Of a stretch of DNA of 64,000 nt, positions 25,933 to 35,112 are shown one piece after another. Each line of letters starts with the position of its first letter. The first letter of the stretch is position 1. The notes beneath the pieces were generated by a model. That model had not been told where the DNA came from. It searched no databases and saw nothing but the letters and a program-made list of their open reading frames with translations. The position numbers and the translations under genes were made by a program. This DNA is from Micromonospora endolithica (GTDB lineage Bacteria; Actinomycetota; Actinomycetes; Mycobacteriales; Micromonosporaceae): assembly GCF_003626595.1 (NCBI RefSeq), contig NZ_RBAK01000004.1:434001-498000 (forward strand), read 5' to 3'.

Positions 25933-25965
25933 GTGACGGTCCGGTCACTGTCGCCGCCCTAGCGT
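25933..25965 (+). promoter_or_regulatory. Possible promoter/operator of the biosynthetic cluster
   Basis: An inverted repeat GTGAC-N6-GTCAC (25933-25948) is followed 11 bp later by TAGCGT, a plausible actinomycete -10 element, about 80 bp before the KAS III ATG. A weak call from pattern only. Confidence 0.3.
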
Positions 25966-26042
25966 GGGGTGCATCGACGTCCCCTCCTCGGGACCGATCC
26001 GAACCGATTGGCGATCGCCGAGGACGAGTGCTGGGAGCGATC

Positions 26043-27062
26043 ATGCAATTTGGAATCATCGGTACGGGTTCGTACCTTCCGTCGACGGTCGTCAGTAACG
26101 ACACCCTGGTCGAACGGCTCGACGTCGCCGCCGACTGGATCGTGGACCGGACCGGCATCCGGGAGCGACGCCGGGCCCTGGACACCGAGGCCACCTCCGA
26201 CTGCGCCACCGCCGCCGCCCGCGAGGCGCTGGCGGCGGCCGGGATCACCGCCGACGACCTGGACTTCATCGTCGTCGGTACGTCCACACCGGACCATCCG
26301 CAGCCGGCCACCGCGGTCCTGGTGCAGCGGGACATCGCCGCGCACCGGGCCGCCGCGTTCGACGTGAACGCCGTCTGCACCAGCTTCATCTACTCCCTGG
26401 ACGTGGCCCGGGGGCTGCTCGGCGCCGATTCGCGGACCCGGTACGCGCTGGTCATCGGCGCCGACGTGTACAGCCGCCAGCTCGACTACACCGACCGGCG
26501 GACCTGCGTCCTGTTCGGTGACGGCGCCGGGGCGGTGGTACTCGGTCCGGTGCCCGCCGGCCACGGGATGCTGACCTCCCGGATGGTCAGCGACGGCCGG
26601 CTGCACGACCTGGTCCGGGTGCCCGCCGGCGGGTCACGGCTGGCCTGCGACGAGAACGCCCGCGCCTGCGGCGACCAGTACTTCAAGATGCGTGGGCGGG
26701 ACGTCCGCACGTACGTCGAGGAGATCTTCCCCGCCCTGCTCGACGAGCTGCTCAAGGACGGCGGCCTGGAGGCCGGCGACCTGGACCTGGTCATCCCCCA
26801 CCAGGCCAACGGCGTCCTGCTGGACCAGGTGGCCGCCGACTTCGGGCTCCGGCCCGACCAGCTGCACCACACCTACCCGCGGTACGGCAACACCGGCGCC
26901 GCGTCGGTGCCGGTGACGCTGGACGACGCGGTGCGCAGCGGCCGGTTGCGCGGAGCCGGCTACGTCGTGCTGATCGGCTTCGGCGGCGGGATGACCGCGG
27001 GGGCGTCGCTGCACCGGTGGGCCGCCGACCGCCACGAGCACGCGGGACTCCGCGATGGGTGA
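26043..27062 (+). CDS. FabH-like 3-oxoacyl-ACP synthase III (KAS III)
   Basis: 339 residues, normal FabH length. The catalytic triad is intact: Cys112 in NAVCTSF, His253 in PHQAN and Asn283 in YGNTGAASVP. DRTGIRERR near residue 40 is the usual family loop. KAS III enzymes condense a CoA-activated starter with malonyl-ACP or transfer acyl groups. No ACP gene is present in the window, so it must use the housekeeping ACP or an alternative acceptor. ATG 26043 has GGGAGCG upstream. The 3' end overlaps the aminotransferase start by 8 bp. First enzyme gene of the cluster. Confidence 0.9.
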   Translation: MQFGIIGTGSYLPSTVVSNDTLVERLDVAADWIVDRTGIRERRRALDTEATSDCATAAAREALAAAGITADDLDFIVVGTSTPDHPQPATAVLVQRDIAAHRAAAFDVNAVCTSFIYSLDVARGLLGADSRTRYALVIGADVYSRQLDYTDRRTCVLFGDGAGAVVLGPVPAGHGMLTSRMVSDGRLHDLVRVPAGGSRLACDENARACGDQYFKMRGRDVRTYVEEIFPALLDELLKDGGLEAGDLDLVIPHQANGVLLDQVAADFGLRPDQLHHTYPRYGNTGAASVPVTLDDAVRSGRLRGAGYVVLIGFGGGMTAGASLHRWAADRHEHAGLRDG

Positions 27063-28383
27063 GACGAGCCGGGTCCTCCCGCCGGACCTGCGGGTGGAAT
27101 ACCCCCGGGCGGCCCGGGCCGCCGGGTGCTACCTCTACGACGACCAGGGACGCGAGTACCTCGACGGTTGCTCCAGCGCGATCGCGGTCAACGTGGGGCA
27201 CGGCAACCCGGAGATCCTCGACGCGATCCGTGCCCAGCTGGACACCATCACCTACTGCTACCGCACCCAGTTCGCCAACGAACCGGCCGAACGCCTCGCC
27301 GCCGAGCTGGTCCGTCTCGCCCCCGGCGACCTGAGTCACGTCCAGTTCACCAACAGCGGGTCGGAGGGCACCGAGGCCGCGATCCGGCTGGCGCTGCAGT
27401 ACTGGCAGGAGGTCGGCCGGCCGGAACGACGGCTGGTGGTGTCCCGGGACGTCAGCTACCACGGCGCCACGCTGGGCGCGCTGGCCGTCTCCGGGCACGA
27501 GGCCCGCCGCCGACCGCTGGCCGCGCTGCTGCCGGACCTGCCGCGCGCCCCGCGCGCCGACTGCCACCGGTGCCCCTTCGGCCTGACCCGGGACACCTGC
27601 GCGTTGGACTGCGCGTCCGCCGTGGAGCAGACGATCCTCGCCGCCGGGCCGGGGAACGTCGCGGCGTTCATCATGGAGCCCGTCGTCGGGGCGGCCGGAG
27701 GCGCGGTGCCGGCACCGCCCGGCTACCTGACCGCGGTGGCCGAGATCTGCCGCCGCCACGACGTGCTGCTCATCGCCGACGAGGTGATGACCGGGCTCGG
27801 GCGGACCGGCCGCTGGTTCGGCGTGGACGCCGAATCCGTCGCACCCGACCTGCTGGTGCTCGGCAAGGGCATGAGCGCCGGCTACCTGCCGATCGGCGCG
27901 GTGCTCGTCGACGCGCGGATCCACGCCGCGATCCACGACGGCAGCGGCACCAGCGCGCTCGGGCACACCTACAGTGCCAACCCGCTCGCCGCGGCCAGCG
28001 CCGCCGCCGTGGTCGACTTCCTGGTCCGGTACGACGTACCGGCGCGGGCCGCCCGGGCCGGCGACCGGCTGCGGCGGGGGCTCGCCGCGGTGCTCGCCGC
28101 CCGCGGCGTGGCCGCCGACGTCCGGGGCGCCGGTCTGCTCCTCGGAGTCGACCTCACCCCGCACGACCCGGACCGGGACCACGGCGTCACGGCCGCCGCG
28201 CTGACCGCCGCCGCGTTCGAGGAGCGACTCCTGATCTATCCGGCGGGCACCGACGCGGTGCCCCGGGCCGTCATCGTCGCCCCGCCGCTCACCATCACCG
28301 ACGCCGAACTGGACCAACTCGTCGACCGGTTCGCCGCCGCACTCGACCGGGTCGTTCCCGTCGCCGACCGAAGGAGCACCTGA
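27055..28383 (+). CDS. Class III PLP-dependent aminotransferase
   Basis: 442 residues with a complete fold-type I class III signature. Features seen: NSGSEGTEAAIRLAL (phosphate contacts), SYHGATLGAL, the ADCHRCPFGL ... TCALDC insert common in omega-aminotransferases, LIADEVMTGLGRTG, and the Schiff-base Lys271 in VLGKGMSAGYLP. Substrate not deducible, but omega-amino or beta-keto substrates are typical. It overlaps the KAS III gene by 8 bp, which suggests that the two act in sequence, perhaps aminating a beta-keto product. The next gene starts in a TGATG overlap. Confidence 0.9.
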   Translation: MGETSRVLPPDLRVEYPRAARAAGCYLYDDQGREYLDGCSSAIAVNVGHGNPEILDAIRAQLDTITYCYRTQFANEPAERLAAELVRLAPGDLSHVQFTNSGSEGTEAAIRLALQYWQEVGRPERRLVVSRDVSYHGATLGALAVSGHEARRRPLAALLPDLPRAPRADCHRCPFGLTRDTCALDCASAVEQTILAAGPGNVAAFIMEPVVGAAGGAVPAPPGYLTAVAEICRRHDVLLIADEVMTGLGRTGRWFGVDAESVAPDLLVLGKGMSAGYLPIGAVLVDARIHAAIHDGSGTSALGHTYSANPLAAASAAAVVDFLVRYDVPARAARAGDRLRRGLAAVLAARGVAADVRGAGLLLGVDLTPHDPDRDHGVTAAALTAAAFEERLLIYPAGTDAVPRAVIVAPPLTITDAELDQLVDRFAAALDRVVPVADRRST

Positions 28384-29573
28384 TGAAACTCGGCTGGACC
28401 CCGCAGCAACGGGCCCTGTCCCACCACTACGAGCAGTTGGCGCGCAGCGCGGTCGCGCCACGCAGCGCCGCGCACGCCGCCACCCGGCAACTCGACCGGC
28501 TGTCCTGGCGGGAACTGGCGAACCAGGGATTCTGGCGGATCCCGGTGCCGGAGTCCCGGGGCGGTGACGGGGGCACCTGGTGGGACTTCTGCGCCGCGCT
28601 GGAGGGCATCGTCCGGGGCAGCCGGGACCTGGGCTTCTGCCTGTCCCTCATCGCGCACGCCGGCCTGCTGCGCGCCGTCGTGCGGCACGGCGACGAGACC
28701 CAGCAGCATCACCTCGACCGGCTGATGGTCGGCGCGGTGGGCGCCACCGCGCTGACCGAGGAGCGCGGCGGGTCGGACGTGGCGCGGGTCAGCACCACCG
28801 CGCACCCGGTCGACGGCGGACACCGGCTGGTCGGCGTGAAGGTGCACATCACCAACGCCCCCGCCGCCGACCTGATCTACGTCCTGGGCCGGGTCAGTGG
28901 CCTGCCCGCCAAGCAGGACGTGACCGTCTTCCTGGTCGACCGGCACCAGCCCGGCGTCCGCACCGGTGCCGCCGAGGAGATGCTGGGCAACACCTCCAGC
29001 CCGACCGGCGCGATCAGCTTCGACGGGGTGCACCTGGACCCCGCGGACATCCTGGGCGTGCCCGGCGACGGGCTGAGCCTGACCTACGACACCATCACCC
29101 TGGACCGGCTGCTCTACGGCGTCGTCGGCGCCGCGTACCTGGAGGGGCTCCTCGACGACACGCTGCGCTTCGCCCGCGGCCGCACCGCGTTCCGCCAGCC
29201 GATCACCGAATTCCAGTACGTGCAACGCCGGCTGACCAACATGAAGCTGGCCATCGAGACCACCCGGTGGATCTCGTACGCCGCCCTGGACCGGCTGCTG
29301 GCCGAACACCCGGACGCCGCGCTGATGTCGTCGGCGGCGAAGCTGACCGGCTCGGAGAGCCTGGCCGCCGCCGCCCTGGACGCCATGCAGGTGTTCGGGC
29401 ACGCCGGCTACGAGGAGGGCGACGTGTCCCGGGCGGTCCGCGACTCCCTCGGCACGCTGATCGCCGGCGGCACCTCGGACATCCAGCGCAAGAACATCTT
29501 CACCCAGATGATCAAGAAGCCGGTCGCGGTCGTCCCGAACCGGCCGGTCCTCGCCCCGCTTCGCGCGGCCTGA
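28383..29573 (+). CDS. Acyl-CoA dehydrogenase family flavoenzyme
   Basis: 396 residues. Family blocks are visible: ALTEERGGSDVARVSTTA (FAD contact), GTSDIQRKNIF near the C-terminus (FAD/adenine loop) and the helical bundle between. In this family the catalytic base is usually a Glu in the C-terminal half; here the corresponding region reads QVFGHAGYEEGD, where the Glu-Glu could serve, but I cannot assign it firmly. Expected role: alpha,beta-desaturation of an acyl thioester, or N-oxidation in some divergent members. ATG shares one base with the preceding TGA. Confidence 0.87.
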   Translation: MKLGWTPQQRALSHHYEQLARSAVAPRSAAHAATRQLDRLSWRELANQGFWRIPVPESRGGDGGTWWDFCAALEGIVRGSRDLGFCLSLIAHAGLLRAVVRHGDETQQHHLDRLMVGAVGATALTEERGGSDVARVSTTAHPVDGGHRLVGVKVHITNAPAADLIYVLGRVSGLPAKQDVTVFLVDRHQPGVRTGAAEEMLGNTSSPTGAISFDGVHLDPADILGVPGDGLSLTYDTITLDRLLYGVVGAAYLEGLLDDTLRFARGRTAFRQPITEFQYVQRRLTNMKLAIETTRWISYAALDRLLAEHPDAALMSSAAKLTGSESLAAAALDAMQVFGHAGYEEGDVSRAVRDSLGTLIAGGTSDIQRKNIFTQMIKKPVAVVPNRPVLAPLRAA

Positions 29574-29631
29574 CCACCCCGACACCCGGCACGTCCCGTC
29601 GCCGCCGTGGCGGCGGGCGGAAGGAGCGAAC

Positions 29632-30969
29632 ATGTCCCGGATCGTCATCGCCAACGTCGACAGCGACGCCATGTGCGGCAACGACATGCCGCCGGAGATC
29701 CATGCCCTCAGTTCGATGTGCTGCTGCCGCCTGATCGTGATGGCGGAGAGCGAGCAGGACATGGTCGTCGTCCCGCACTCGATCTCCGACGAGTTCATCC
29801 GGTACGTCAACGAGCTGCTCGGTCGCAACCTGTCCGCCCGCAACGTGGTGGTGCCCCGCGACGGTGACCACAAGCAGCTCATCCTGAACGACGAGTCCCT
29901 CAACGACGGTTACGTCGCCGAGCAGATCCGGTCCCGGGCCGGCGGCTCGGTCGCCGGCTGGGAGGTGGAGACCTACTTCTCCGACCGGGCGGCGGTCACT
30001 CTGGCCGAGGAGCTGCAACTGGCCGGTGCCGGCCCGGCGCGCAACTTCCTGCGTGCCGGCGGTGCCGAGACGTACAACAGCAAGGTCCTCTTCCGGCAGC
30101 TCGCCGAGGCGATCGGCGCGCCGGTCGCCGACGGGCGGATCGCCGCCAGCGAGCGGGAACTCGCCGGGGCGATCGCCGAGCTGATGGACCGCACCGGCCG
30201 GGTCATGGTCAAGCAGGACCTCAACTCGGGCAGCGCCGGCAACACCGCGCTGACCTCGTTCGACGAGGACACGCTGACCGGTGCGTCCCAGGTGCGGCGG
30301 CTGACCCGCGGCGCGGACGTCGCCGAGGTGGCGCGCGAGCTGTGGACCGAGGTCGCGGTGCAGCGCAACACCCGGGTCGTGGTGGAGGCGTACCACTTCT
30401 CGCAGGCCGTGCACTACACCGAGCACTACGTGCACGGGCCGGGCCGGGCGCCGACGCTGATGAACTTCGGCGAGATGCGGATGGAGCCGACCTTCATCGG
30501 ATTCGAGATCCCCTGCCAGCGCCTCGGCCCGCAGGACATCGGCGAGATGATCGCGCACGCCACCAACCTGTGCCGGGAGGCCGGGGACCGGGGCTTCACC
30601 GGCTACATGAACGTCGACTCGATCCTCACCGAGGAGGGCCGGATGCTCTTCACCGAGGTCAACGGCCGGATGGGCGACTGCACCCACATCGACTACCTGG
30701 CCCGGGCCCTGGTCGGCGACGACTACAACCGGACCCACGTGGTGCTCACCCGCAACTGGGTGAAGGCCACCTCGTTCGGCGCGACCCTCAAGGCGCTCGG
30801 CGAGGCCGGGGTGCTCTTCGACCACGACACCGGCGCCGGTGTGGTCATCCCGATCGAGGACACCGACCGGTCGGGAACGGTCGACTACATGGTCATCGGG
30901 CACGACGCCGCGCACGCCCGGGACATCGAGGCCCGCACCCTCAACGCGCTGCGGGCGCAGACCTCCTGA
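29632..30969 (+). CDS. PGM1-like ATP-grasp peptide ligase
   Basis: 445 residues. An N-terminal pre-ATP-grasp region (MSRIVIANVDSDAMCGNDMP) is followed by an ATP-grasp core: RVMVKQDLNSGSAGNT (nucleotide-binding strand and small loop), RVVVEAYHF, and the metal site MLFTEVNGRMGDCTHIDYL. This arrangement is that of PGM1-type ligases known from pheganomycin-type, resorcinomycin and ketomemicin pathways, which join non-proteinogenic amino acids to amines or peptides. AAGGAG lies before ATG 29632. 58 bp separate it from the dehydrogenase. Here it is the probable amide-forming step. Recognition is by motif memory; a search would settle subfamily. Confidence 0.8.
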   Translation: MSRIVIANVDSDAMCGNDMPPEIHALSSMCCCRLIVMAESEQDMVVVPHSISDEFIRYVNELLGRNLSARNVVVPRDGDHKQLILNDESLNDGYVAEQIRSRAGGSVAGWEVETYFSDRAAVTLAEELQLAGAGPARNFLRAGGAETYNSKVLFRQLAEAIGAPVADGRIAASERELAGAIAELMDRTGRVMVKQDLNSGSAGNTALTSFDEDTLTGASQVRRLTRGADVAEVARELWTEVAVQRNTRVVVEAYHFSQAVHYTEHYVHGPGRAPTLMNFGEMRMEPTFIGFEIPCQRLGPQDIGEMIAHATNLCREAGDRGFTGYMNVDSILTEEGRMLFTEVNGRMGDCTHIDYLARALVGDDYNRTHVVLTRNWVKATSFGATLKALGEAGVLFDHDTGAGVVIPIEDTDRSGTVDYMVIGHDAAHARDIEARTLNALRAQTS

Positions 30970-30976
30970 CCCGCGT

Positions 30977-31008
30977 GGCCGGCCCGGCGGTTCGCCGCCG
31001 GGCCGGCC
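30977..31008 (+). terminator. Intra-cluster hairpin with TTCG tetraloop
   Basis: A perfect 14-bp GC stem (GGCCGGCCCGGCGG) closed by TTCG begins 7 nt after the ligase stop, between two co-directional cluster genes. Strong structure; could be a partial terminator or an mRNA stabiliser that sets different levels of the upstream and downstream genes. Confidence 0.65.
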
Positions 31009-31058
31009 CCCGCCCACCCATCCGGTGCCCGGCCGGCACCACAAGGGAGTTGATACCG

Positions 31059-32321
31059 ATGTCCGAGAAAACCGCGTGCCAGCGGTACGAGTCGCAGGTC
31101 CGGTCCTACTGCCGCGAGTTCCCCGTCGTCTTCCAGCGGGCCGGCGGCCCGTACATGTGGGACGTGGCCGGTCGCCGCTACGTCGACCTGCTGTGCGGTG
31201 CCGGCGCCCTCAACTACGGCCACAACGACCCGCACATCTCCGCCGCCCTGCGCGACTACCTGCTCTCCGGTGGTCCGGTCACCTCACTGGACCTCTACAC
31301 GGTGGCCAAGTCCCGGTTCGTCGACCGCTTCGTCGACGTGGTGCTGCGGCCCCGGGGGATGGACCACGTCGTGCAGTTCCCCGGCCCCGCCGGCACGCTG
31401 GCCGTCGAGGCCGCGATCAAGCTGGCCCGCAAGGTGACCGGCCGGACCAACGTGGTCGCGTTCAGCGGCGGCTTCCACGGCGCGTCGCTGGGCTCGCTGG
31501 CCCTCAGCTCCTCACCACTGCTGCGCCGTGCGGCCGGCACCCCGCTCGGGGCGGCCACCATCCTGCCGTACGACGACGGGTCTCCGGCGGCGCTGGAGGT
31601 CCTGGAGCGGATGTTGCAGGACCGGGGTGGCATCGACCCACCGGCCGCCCTCGTGGTGGAGACCGTGCAGGGTGAGGGTGGGCTGAACGCGGCCTCCGCC
31701 GCCTGGCTCAGCGGCGTGCAGCGGCTGGCCCGCGAGTCCGGCGCCCTGTTCGTCGTCGACGACATCCAGGCCGGCTGCGGGCGTACCGGCAGCTTCTTCA
31801 GCTTCGACGGCTCCGACCTGCGGCCCGACGTGGTCTGCCTGTCCAAGTCGCTGTCCGGGCTGGGACTGCCGATGGCGATGGTCCTGATCCGCCGGCAGCT
31901 CGACGCGTGGCAGCCGGGTGAGCACAACGGCACCTTCCGGGGCAACAACCTGGCCTTCGTGACCGCCGAGGCGGCGCTGGACCACTGGACCGACTCCGGC
32001 TTCCTGGCCCACGTCGACCGGCTGGGCGCGGAGGTCGGCGGATCGCTGCGGGAGCTGGCCGACGCCGAACCCGACGGCGGGGCGCGGGTGGCCGGCCGCG
32101 GGCTGATGAGCGGCCTGCGGTTCGACCGCCCCGGCCGGGCCGACCAGCTCAAGCGGCGGCTGTTCGCGCGCGGGGTGATCGCCGAGACCTCCGGCGGGGG
32201 ACAGGTGCTGAAGTTCTTCCCCGCCCTGACCATGACCGTCGCCCAGTGGCGGGAGACCGCGGACCTCGTCGGGGACGCGATGACCGCACGTCGCCGGCCG
32301 GCGGCCGTGCTGGGCGCCTGA
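31059..32321 (+). CDS. EctB/Dat-like diaminobutyrate aminotransferase
   Basis: 420 residues. Sequence blocks match the EctB/Dat branch of class III aminotransferases: YESQVRSYCREFPVVFQRA, DLLCGAGALNYGHNDP, VEAAIKLARKVTGRTNVVAF, FVVDDIQAGCGRTG, and Lys263 in CLSKSLSGLGLPMAMVLI. The usual GPTGTN loop is GPAGTL here, a small departure. Known reaction of the branch: L-aspartate semialdehyde plus glutamate to L-2,4-diaminobutyrate. No ectA or ectC is nearby; instead a diaminobutyrate-decarboxylase-like gene lies two genes downstream, pointing to 1,3-diaminopropane. ATG 31059 has AAGGGAG upstream. Confidence 0.85.
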   Translation: MSEKTACQRYESQVRSYCREFPVVFQRAGGPYMWDVAGRRYVDLLCGAGALNYGHNDPHISAALRDYLLSGGPVTSLDLYTVAKSRFVDRFVDVVLRPRGMDHVVQFPGPAGTLAVEAAIKLARKVTGRTNVVAFSGGFHGASLGSLALSSSPLLRRAAGTPLGAATILPYDDGSPAALEVLERMLQDRGGIDPPAALVVETVQGEGGLNAASAAWLSGVQRLARESGALFVVDDIQAGCGRTGSFFSFDGSDLRPDVVCLSKSLSGLGLPMAMVLIRRQLDAWQPGEHNGTFRGNNLAFVTAEAALDHWTDSGFLAHVDRLGAEVGGSLRELADAEPDGGARVAGRGLMSGLRFDRPGRADQLKRRLFARGVIAETSGGGQVLKFFPALTMTVAQWRETADLVGDAMTARRRPAAVLGA

Positions 32322-32337
32322 ACCGGGAGGGATCGGT

Positions 32338-33591
32338 ATGCAGAGGTTGACACCCGCCGCGCGCCTGGTCGTGGTCGGCGGCGCGCTGACGAACATCGGC
32401 ACCTTCGGCGTCGCGCCGTTCCTGGCGGTCCTGATGGTCCGGCTGGGCTACTCGGCCGCCGAGGTCGCCCTGGTGCTCGGCGCCAACCTGGTCGCGGCCC
32501 GGCTGTTGCCGCTGGCCGCGGGGCTGCTCGGCGACCGGGTGCACCACGTCCGGGTGATGGTCCTCGGCCTGGTGGTACGCGGCCTCGGACTGACCGGGTT
32601 CGCGCTCAACGACGACGTCGGATGGTTCCTGGTCTGTTCGGCGCTGGTCGGCATCGGCGGCGCCGGCTACGAGCCGAACGCGTACGCGGTGCTGGCCGCG
32701 GAGCCCGACGAGCGGCGCCGGGCCCGGGGGTACACCCTGCTCAACCTCGGCCAGAACATCGGCGCCACCACCGGGCCGCTGATCGGCGGCGCGCTGGTGG
32801 TGGTCGACTCCCGCGTGCTGTTCCTGGTGGCCGGCGCGCTGATGTTCGCCACCGCGCTGGCGTTCGCCGCCCAACGCCGGCACCTGCGCACCACGGCCAC
32901 CGACCAGCCCGTGCACCAGTCCCTGCGGCGGGTCTTCACCAACGGCCGGTTCCTGCGGTTCGGCGCGGCGATGGCGTTGTTCTGGTTCATCGACGCCCAG
33001 TTCCAGACCTCGCTGCCGATCTACGCGGCGGACCTCAGCGGCCGGCTCGAACTGGCCGGCACCGTGCTGGCGGTCAACGGCCTGGCCGGCCTGGTCGCGT
33101 TGCTGCTGCTGCGCCGCCAGTTCGAGCGGCGACCCGCGCTGTCGTTGAGCGCCACCGGGTTCGCCGTGGTCGCGGTCAGCATGGCGGCCATCGCCGTGCT
33201 GCCGCAGTTGTGGTGGCTGCTGGCGTGCGTCGCCGTCTACACGGTGGGCGAGACGCTGGTCTTCGTCACCGCCGACATCTACATCGCCGAGGTGGCCGAC
33301 ACCCGGGACGCCGCGGCCTTCTTCGGTGGGCACGACGTCTTCTGGGCCGTCGGCGGCACGATCGGCTACTTCGCCGGCACCGCGCTGATCGGCGGCGGGG
33401 GACCGGGCGTGTGGCTGGTGTTCGCCGTCGCCGCCGTCCTCGGCTACGCGCTGCTGGCGCGGGACCGGCGGCGAGCGGCCGGCGGACCGGGTGCCGGCGA
33501 CGCCCCGACCGGCGAGCCGAACGGCCCGCCGGCCGCCGGCCCGGCCGCACCCACGGTGGCCGGATCCGCCCCGACCGGCCCGGCACGGTGA
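32338..33591 (+). CDS. MFS exporter of the biosynthetic cluster
   Basis: 417 residues with about 12 helices, the loop GDRVHHVRVMVLG between helices 2 and 3, and a Pro/Ala/Gly-rich hydrophilic tail after residue 380. Resembles drug/H+ antiporters. GGAGGGATC precedes ATG 32338, 16 bp after the aminotransferase stop; the next gene starts 9 bp later. Its position in the operon suggests export or self-resistance for the product. Confidence 0.85.
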   Translation: MQRLTPAARLVVVGGALTNIGTFGVAPFLAVLMVRLGYSAAEVALVLGANLVAARLLPLAAGLLGDRVHHVRVMVLGLVVRGLGLTGFALNDDVGWFLVCSALVGIGGAGYEPNAYAVLAAEPDERRRARGYTLLNLGQNIGATTGPLIGGALVVVDSRVLFLVAGALMFATALAFAAQRRHLRTTATDQPVHQSLRRVFTNGRFLRFGAAMALFWFIDAQFQTSLPIYAADLSGRLELAGTVLAVNGLAGLVALLLLRRQFERRPALSLSATGFAVVAVSMAAIAVLPQLWWLLACVAVYTVGETLVFVTADIYIAEVADTRDAAAFFGGHDVFWAVGGTIGYFAGTALIGGGGPGVWLVFAVAAVLGYALLARDRRRAAGGPGAGDAPTGEPNGPPAAGPAAPTVAGSAPTGPAR

Positions 33592-33600
33592 GGAGACCTG

Positions 33601-35112
33601 ATGACCCGGCCCCAGACGTACCCACGCCCCGCACCACCCGTCGCCGTCCCACCGGAACCGGCCCTGGCCGGTACGCCGGACGGGATGGCCGAGGTGCTGC
33701 GGCTGGTGACCGCGGCCCTCGCCGAGACCGCCGCCGGTGACCGCGGTCGGGGCGGCCCGGCGCCGGCCGGCGGACCGGACGCCGTCACCGCCGGCACGGC
33801 GGCGGCCGTCGCCCCGGTCCTGCCCGACGTCGGGGTGGGCGCCGAACCGGCGCTGCGCACCCTCGCCCGGTCGGTCGCCGCCGGCTCGGTCAACCCCGCC
33901 CACCCGTACTGCGCCGCGCACCTGCACGCCCCGCCACTGGCCGTCGCCGCCGCCGCCGACCTGGTGGCAAGCGTCCTCAACGCCTCGCTGGACTCGTGGG
34001 ACCAGGCACCGTCGACCAGCGCGTTGGAGGCGATGGTGACCGGGGAACTGGCCCGCCTCGCCTACCCGGCCGCGCCCGCGCCGGACGCCCTGGTCACCAC
34101 CGGGGGCACCGAGTCGAACCTGGTGGCGACGCTGCTGGCCCGGGAACGGGCGCGGGGCGGCCGGCCGGACGCCCCGGCGACCCTGCGGGTGGTGTGCGGT
34201 GACAACGCCCACCACTCGGTGCCCCGGGCGGCGTGGCAGCTCGGCCTGCCGCCGGCGGTGGTGGTACCCAGCCGCGACGGCGTCCTGCACCCCTCCGACG
34301 TCGCCGCGGCGCTGGCCGGGCTGGACGCGCCGGTCCTGCTGGTCGCCACCGCCGGCACCACCGACCGGGGGGCGCTGGACCCGTTGCCCGCGCTGGCCGG
34401 CCTGGCCCGGTCCCGGGGGGCGATGTTCCACGTGGACGCCGCGTACGGCGGGGGCCTGCTGCTGTCCCGGCGGCGGCGTGCCCTGCTGACCGGGTTGGAC
34501 CGGGCCGACACCGTCGGGCTGGACCTGCACAAGCTCGGCTGGCAGCCGCTGGCCGCCGGCCTGCTGGCGGTGCGGGACACCGGCTGGCTCGCGCCGCTGG
34601 ACCTCACCGCCGACTACCTCAACGCCGACGACGACGTGGCGGCCGGGCTGCCCTCACTGCTGGGGCGCTCGATCCGGACCTCCCGCCGGGCCGACGTGGT
34701 GAAGATCGCGGTGACCCTGCGGGCCCTCGGCCGCACCGGCCTGGGCGACATGGTGGACCGCTGCTGCGACCTGGCCCGCGCGTTCGCCGCCGAGGTCCGG
34801 GCCCGGCCCACCGTCCAACTGCGGGAGTCGCCCGCGCTGAGCACGGTGCTGTTCCGTCCGGCGTCGGCGGGTGCCGGCGACCGGGTCGCCGACGACCTGG
34901 TCACCGAGGTGCGACGTCGACTGCTCGACCGGGGGGCCGCCGTTCTCGGGCGGGCCACCCTGCCCGGACCGCACGGCGACGAGTCCTGGCTGAAGGTCAC
35001 CCTGCTCAACCCGTACACCACCACCGGTGAGCTGGCGGCGCTGCTCGACCTGGTGGAGACCACCCACGCCGACCTGCGCGACGACCGCGCCGACCAGGAG
35101 GAGACGACATGA
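33601..35112 (+). CDS. PLP-dependent group II decarboxylase (diaminobutyrate/DesA-like)
   Basis: 503 residues. Family blocks: PYCAAHLHAPPLAVAAAADL, NASLDSWDQAPSTSALEAM, TTGGTESNLVATLLAR, FHVDAAYGGG, and Lys311 in GLDLHKLGWQPLAAGLLAV. This resembles 2,4-diaminobutyrate decarboxylase (Ddc) and DesA lysine decarboxylase. The DLHKLGWQP block alone does not separate lysine from diaminobutyrate specificity; the EctB-like gene close upstream favours diaminobutyrate. The product would be 1,3-diaminopropane. ATG overlaps none upstream (9-bp gap); the stop overlaps the next ATG by 4 nt. Confidence 0.85.
   Translation: MTRPQTYPRPAPPVAVPPEPALAGTPDGMAEVLRLVTAALAETAAGDRGRGGPAPAGGPDAVTAGTAAAVAPVLPDVGVGAEPALRTLARSVAAGSVNPAHPYCAAHLHAPPLAVAAAADLVASVLNASLDSWDQAPSTSALEAMVTGELARLAYPAAPAPDALVTTGGTESNLVATLLARERARGGRPDAPATLRVVCGDNAHHSVPRAAWQLGLPPAVVVPSRDGVLHPSDVAAALAGLDAPVLLVATAGTTDRGALDPLPALAGLARSRGAMFHVDAAYGGGLLLSRRRRALLTGLDRADTVGLDLHKLGWQPLAAGLLAVRDTGWLAPLDLTADYLNADDDVAAGLPSLLGRSIRTSRRADVVKIAVTLRALGRTGLGDMVDRCCDLARAFAAEVRARPTVQLRESPALSTVLFRPASAGAGDRVADDLVTEVRRRLLDRGAAVLGRATLPGPHGDESWLKVTLLNPYTTTGELAALLDLVETTHADLRDDRADQEETT

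Noticed and set aside
31059..32321. Ectoine biosynthesis
   Set aside because: Only an EctB-like gene is present; EctA and EctC genes are absent from the neighbourhood.
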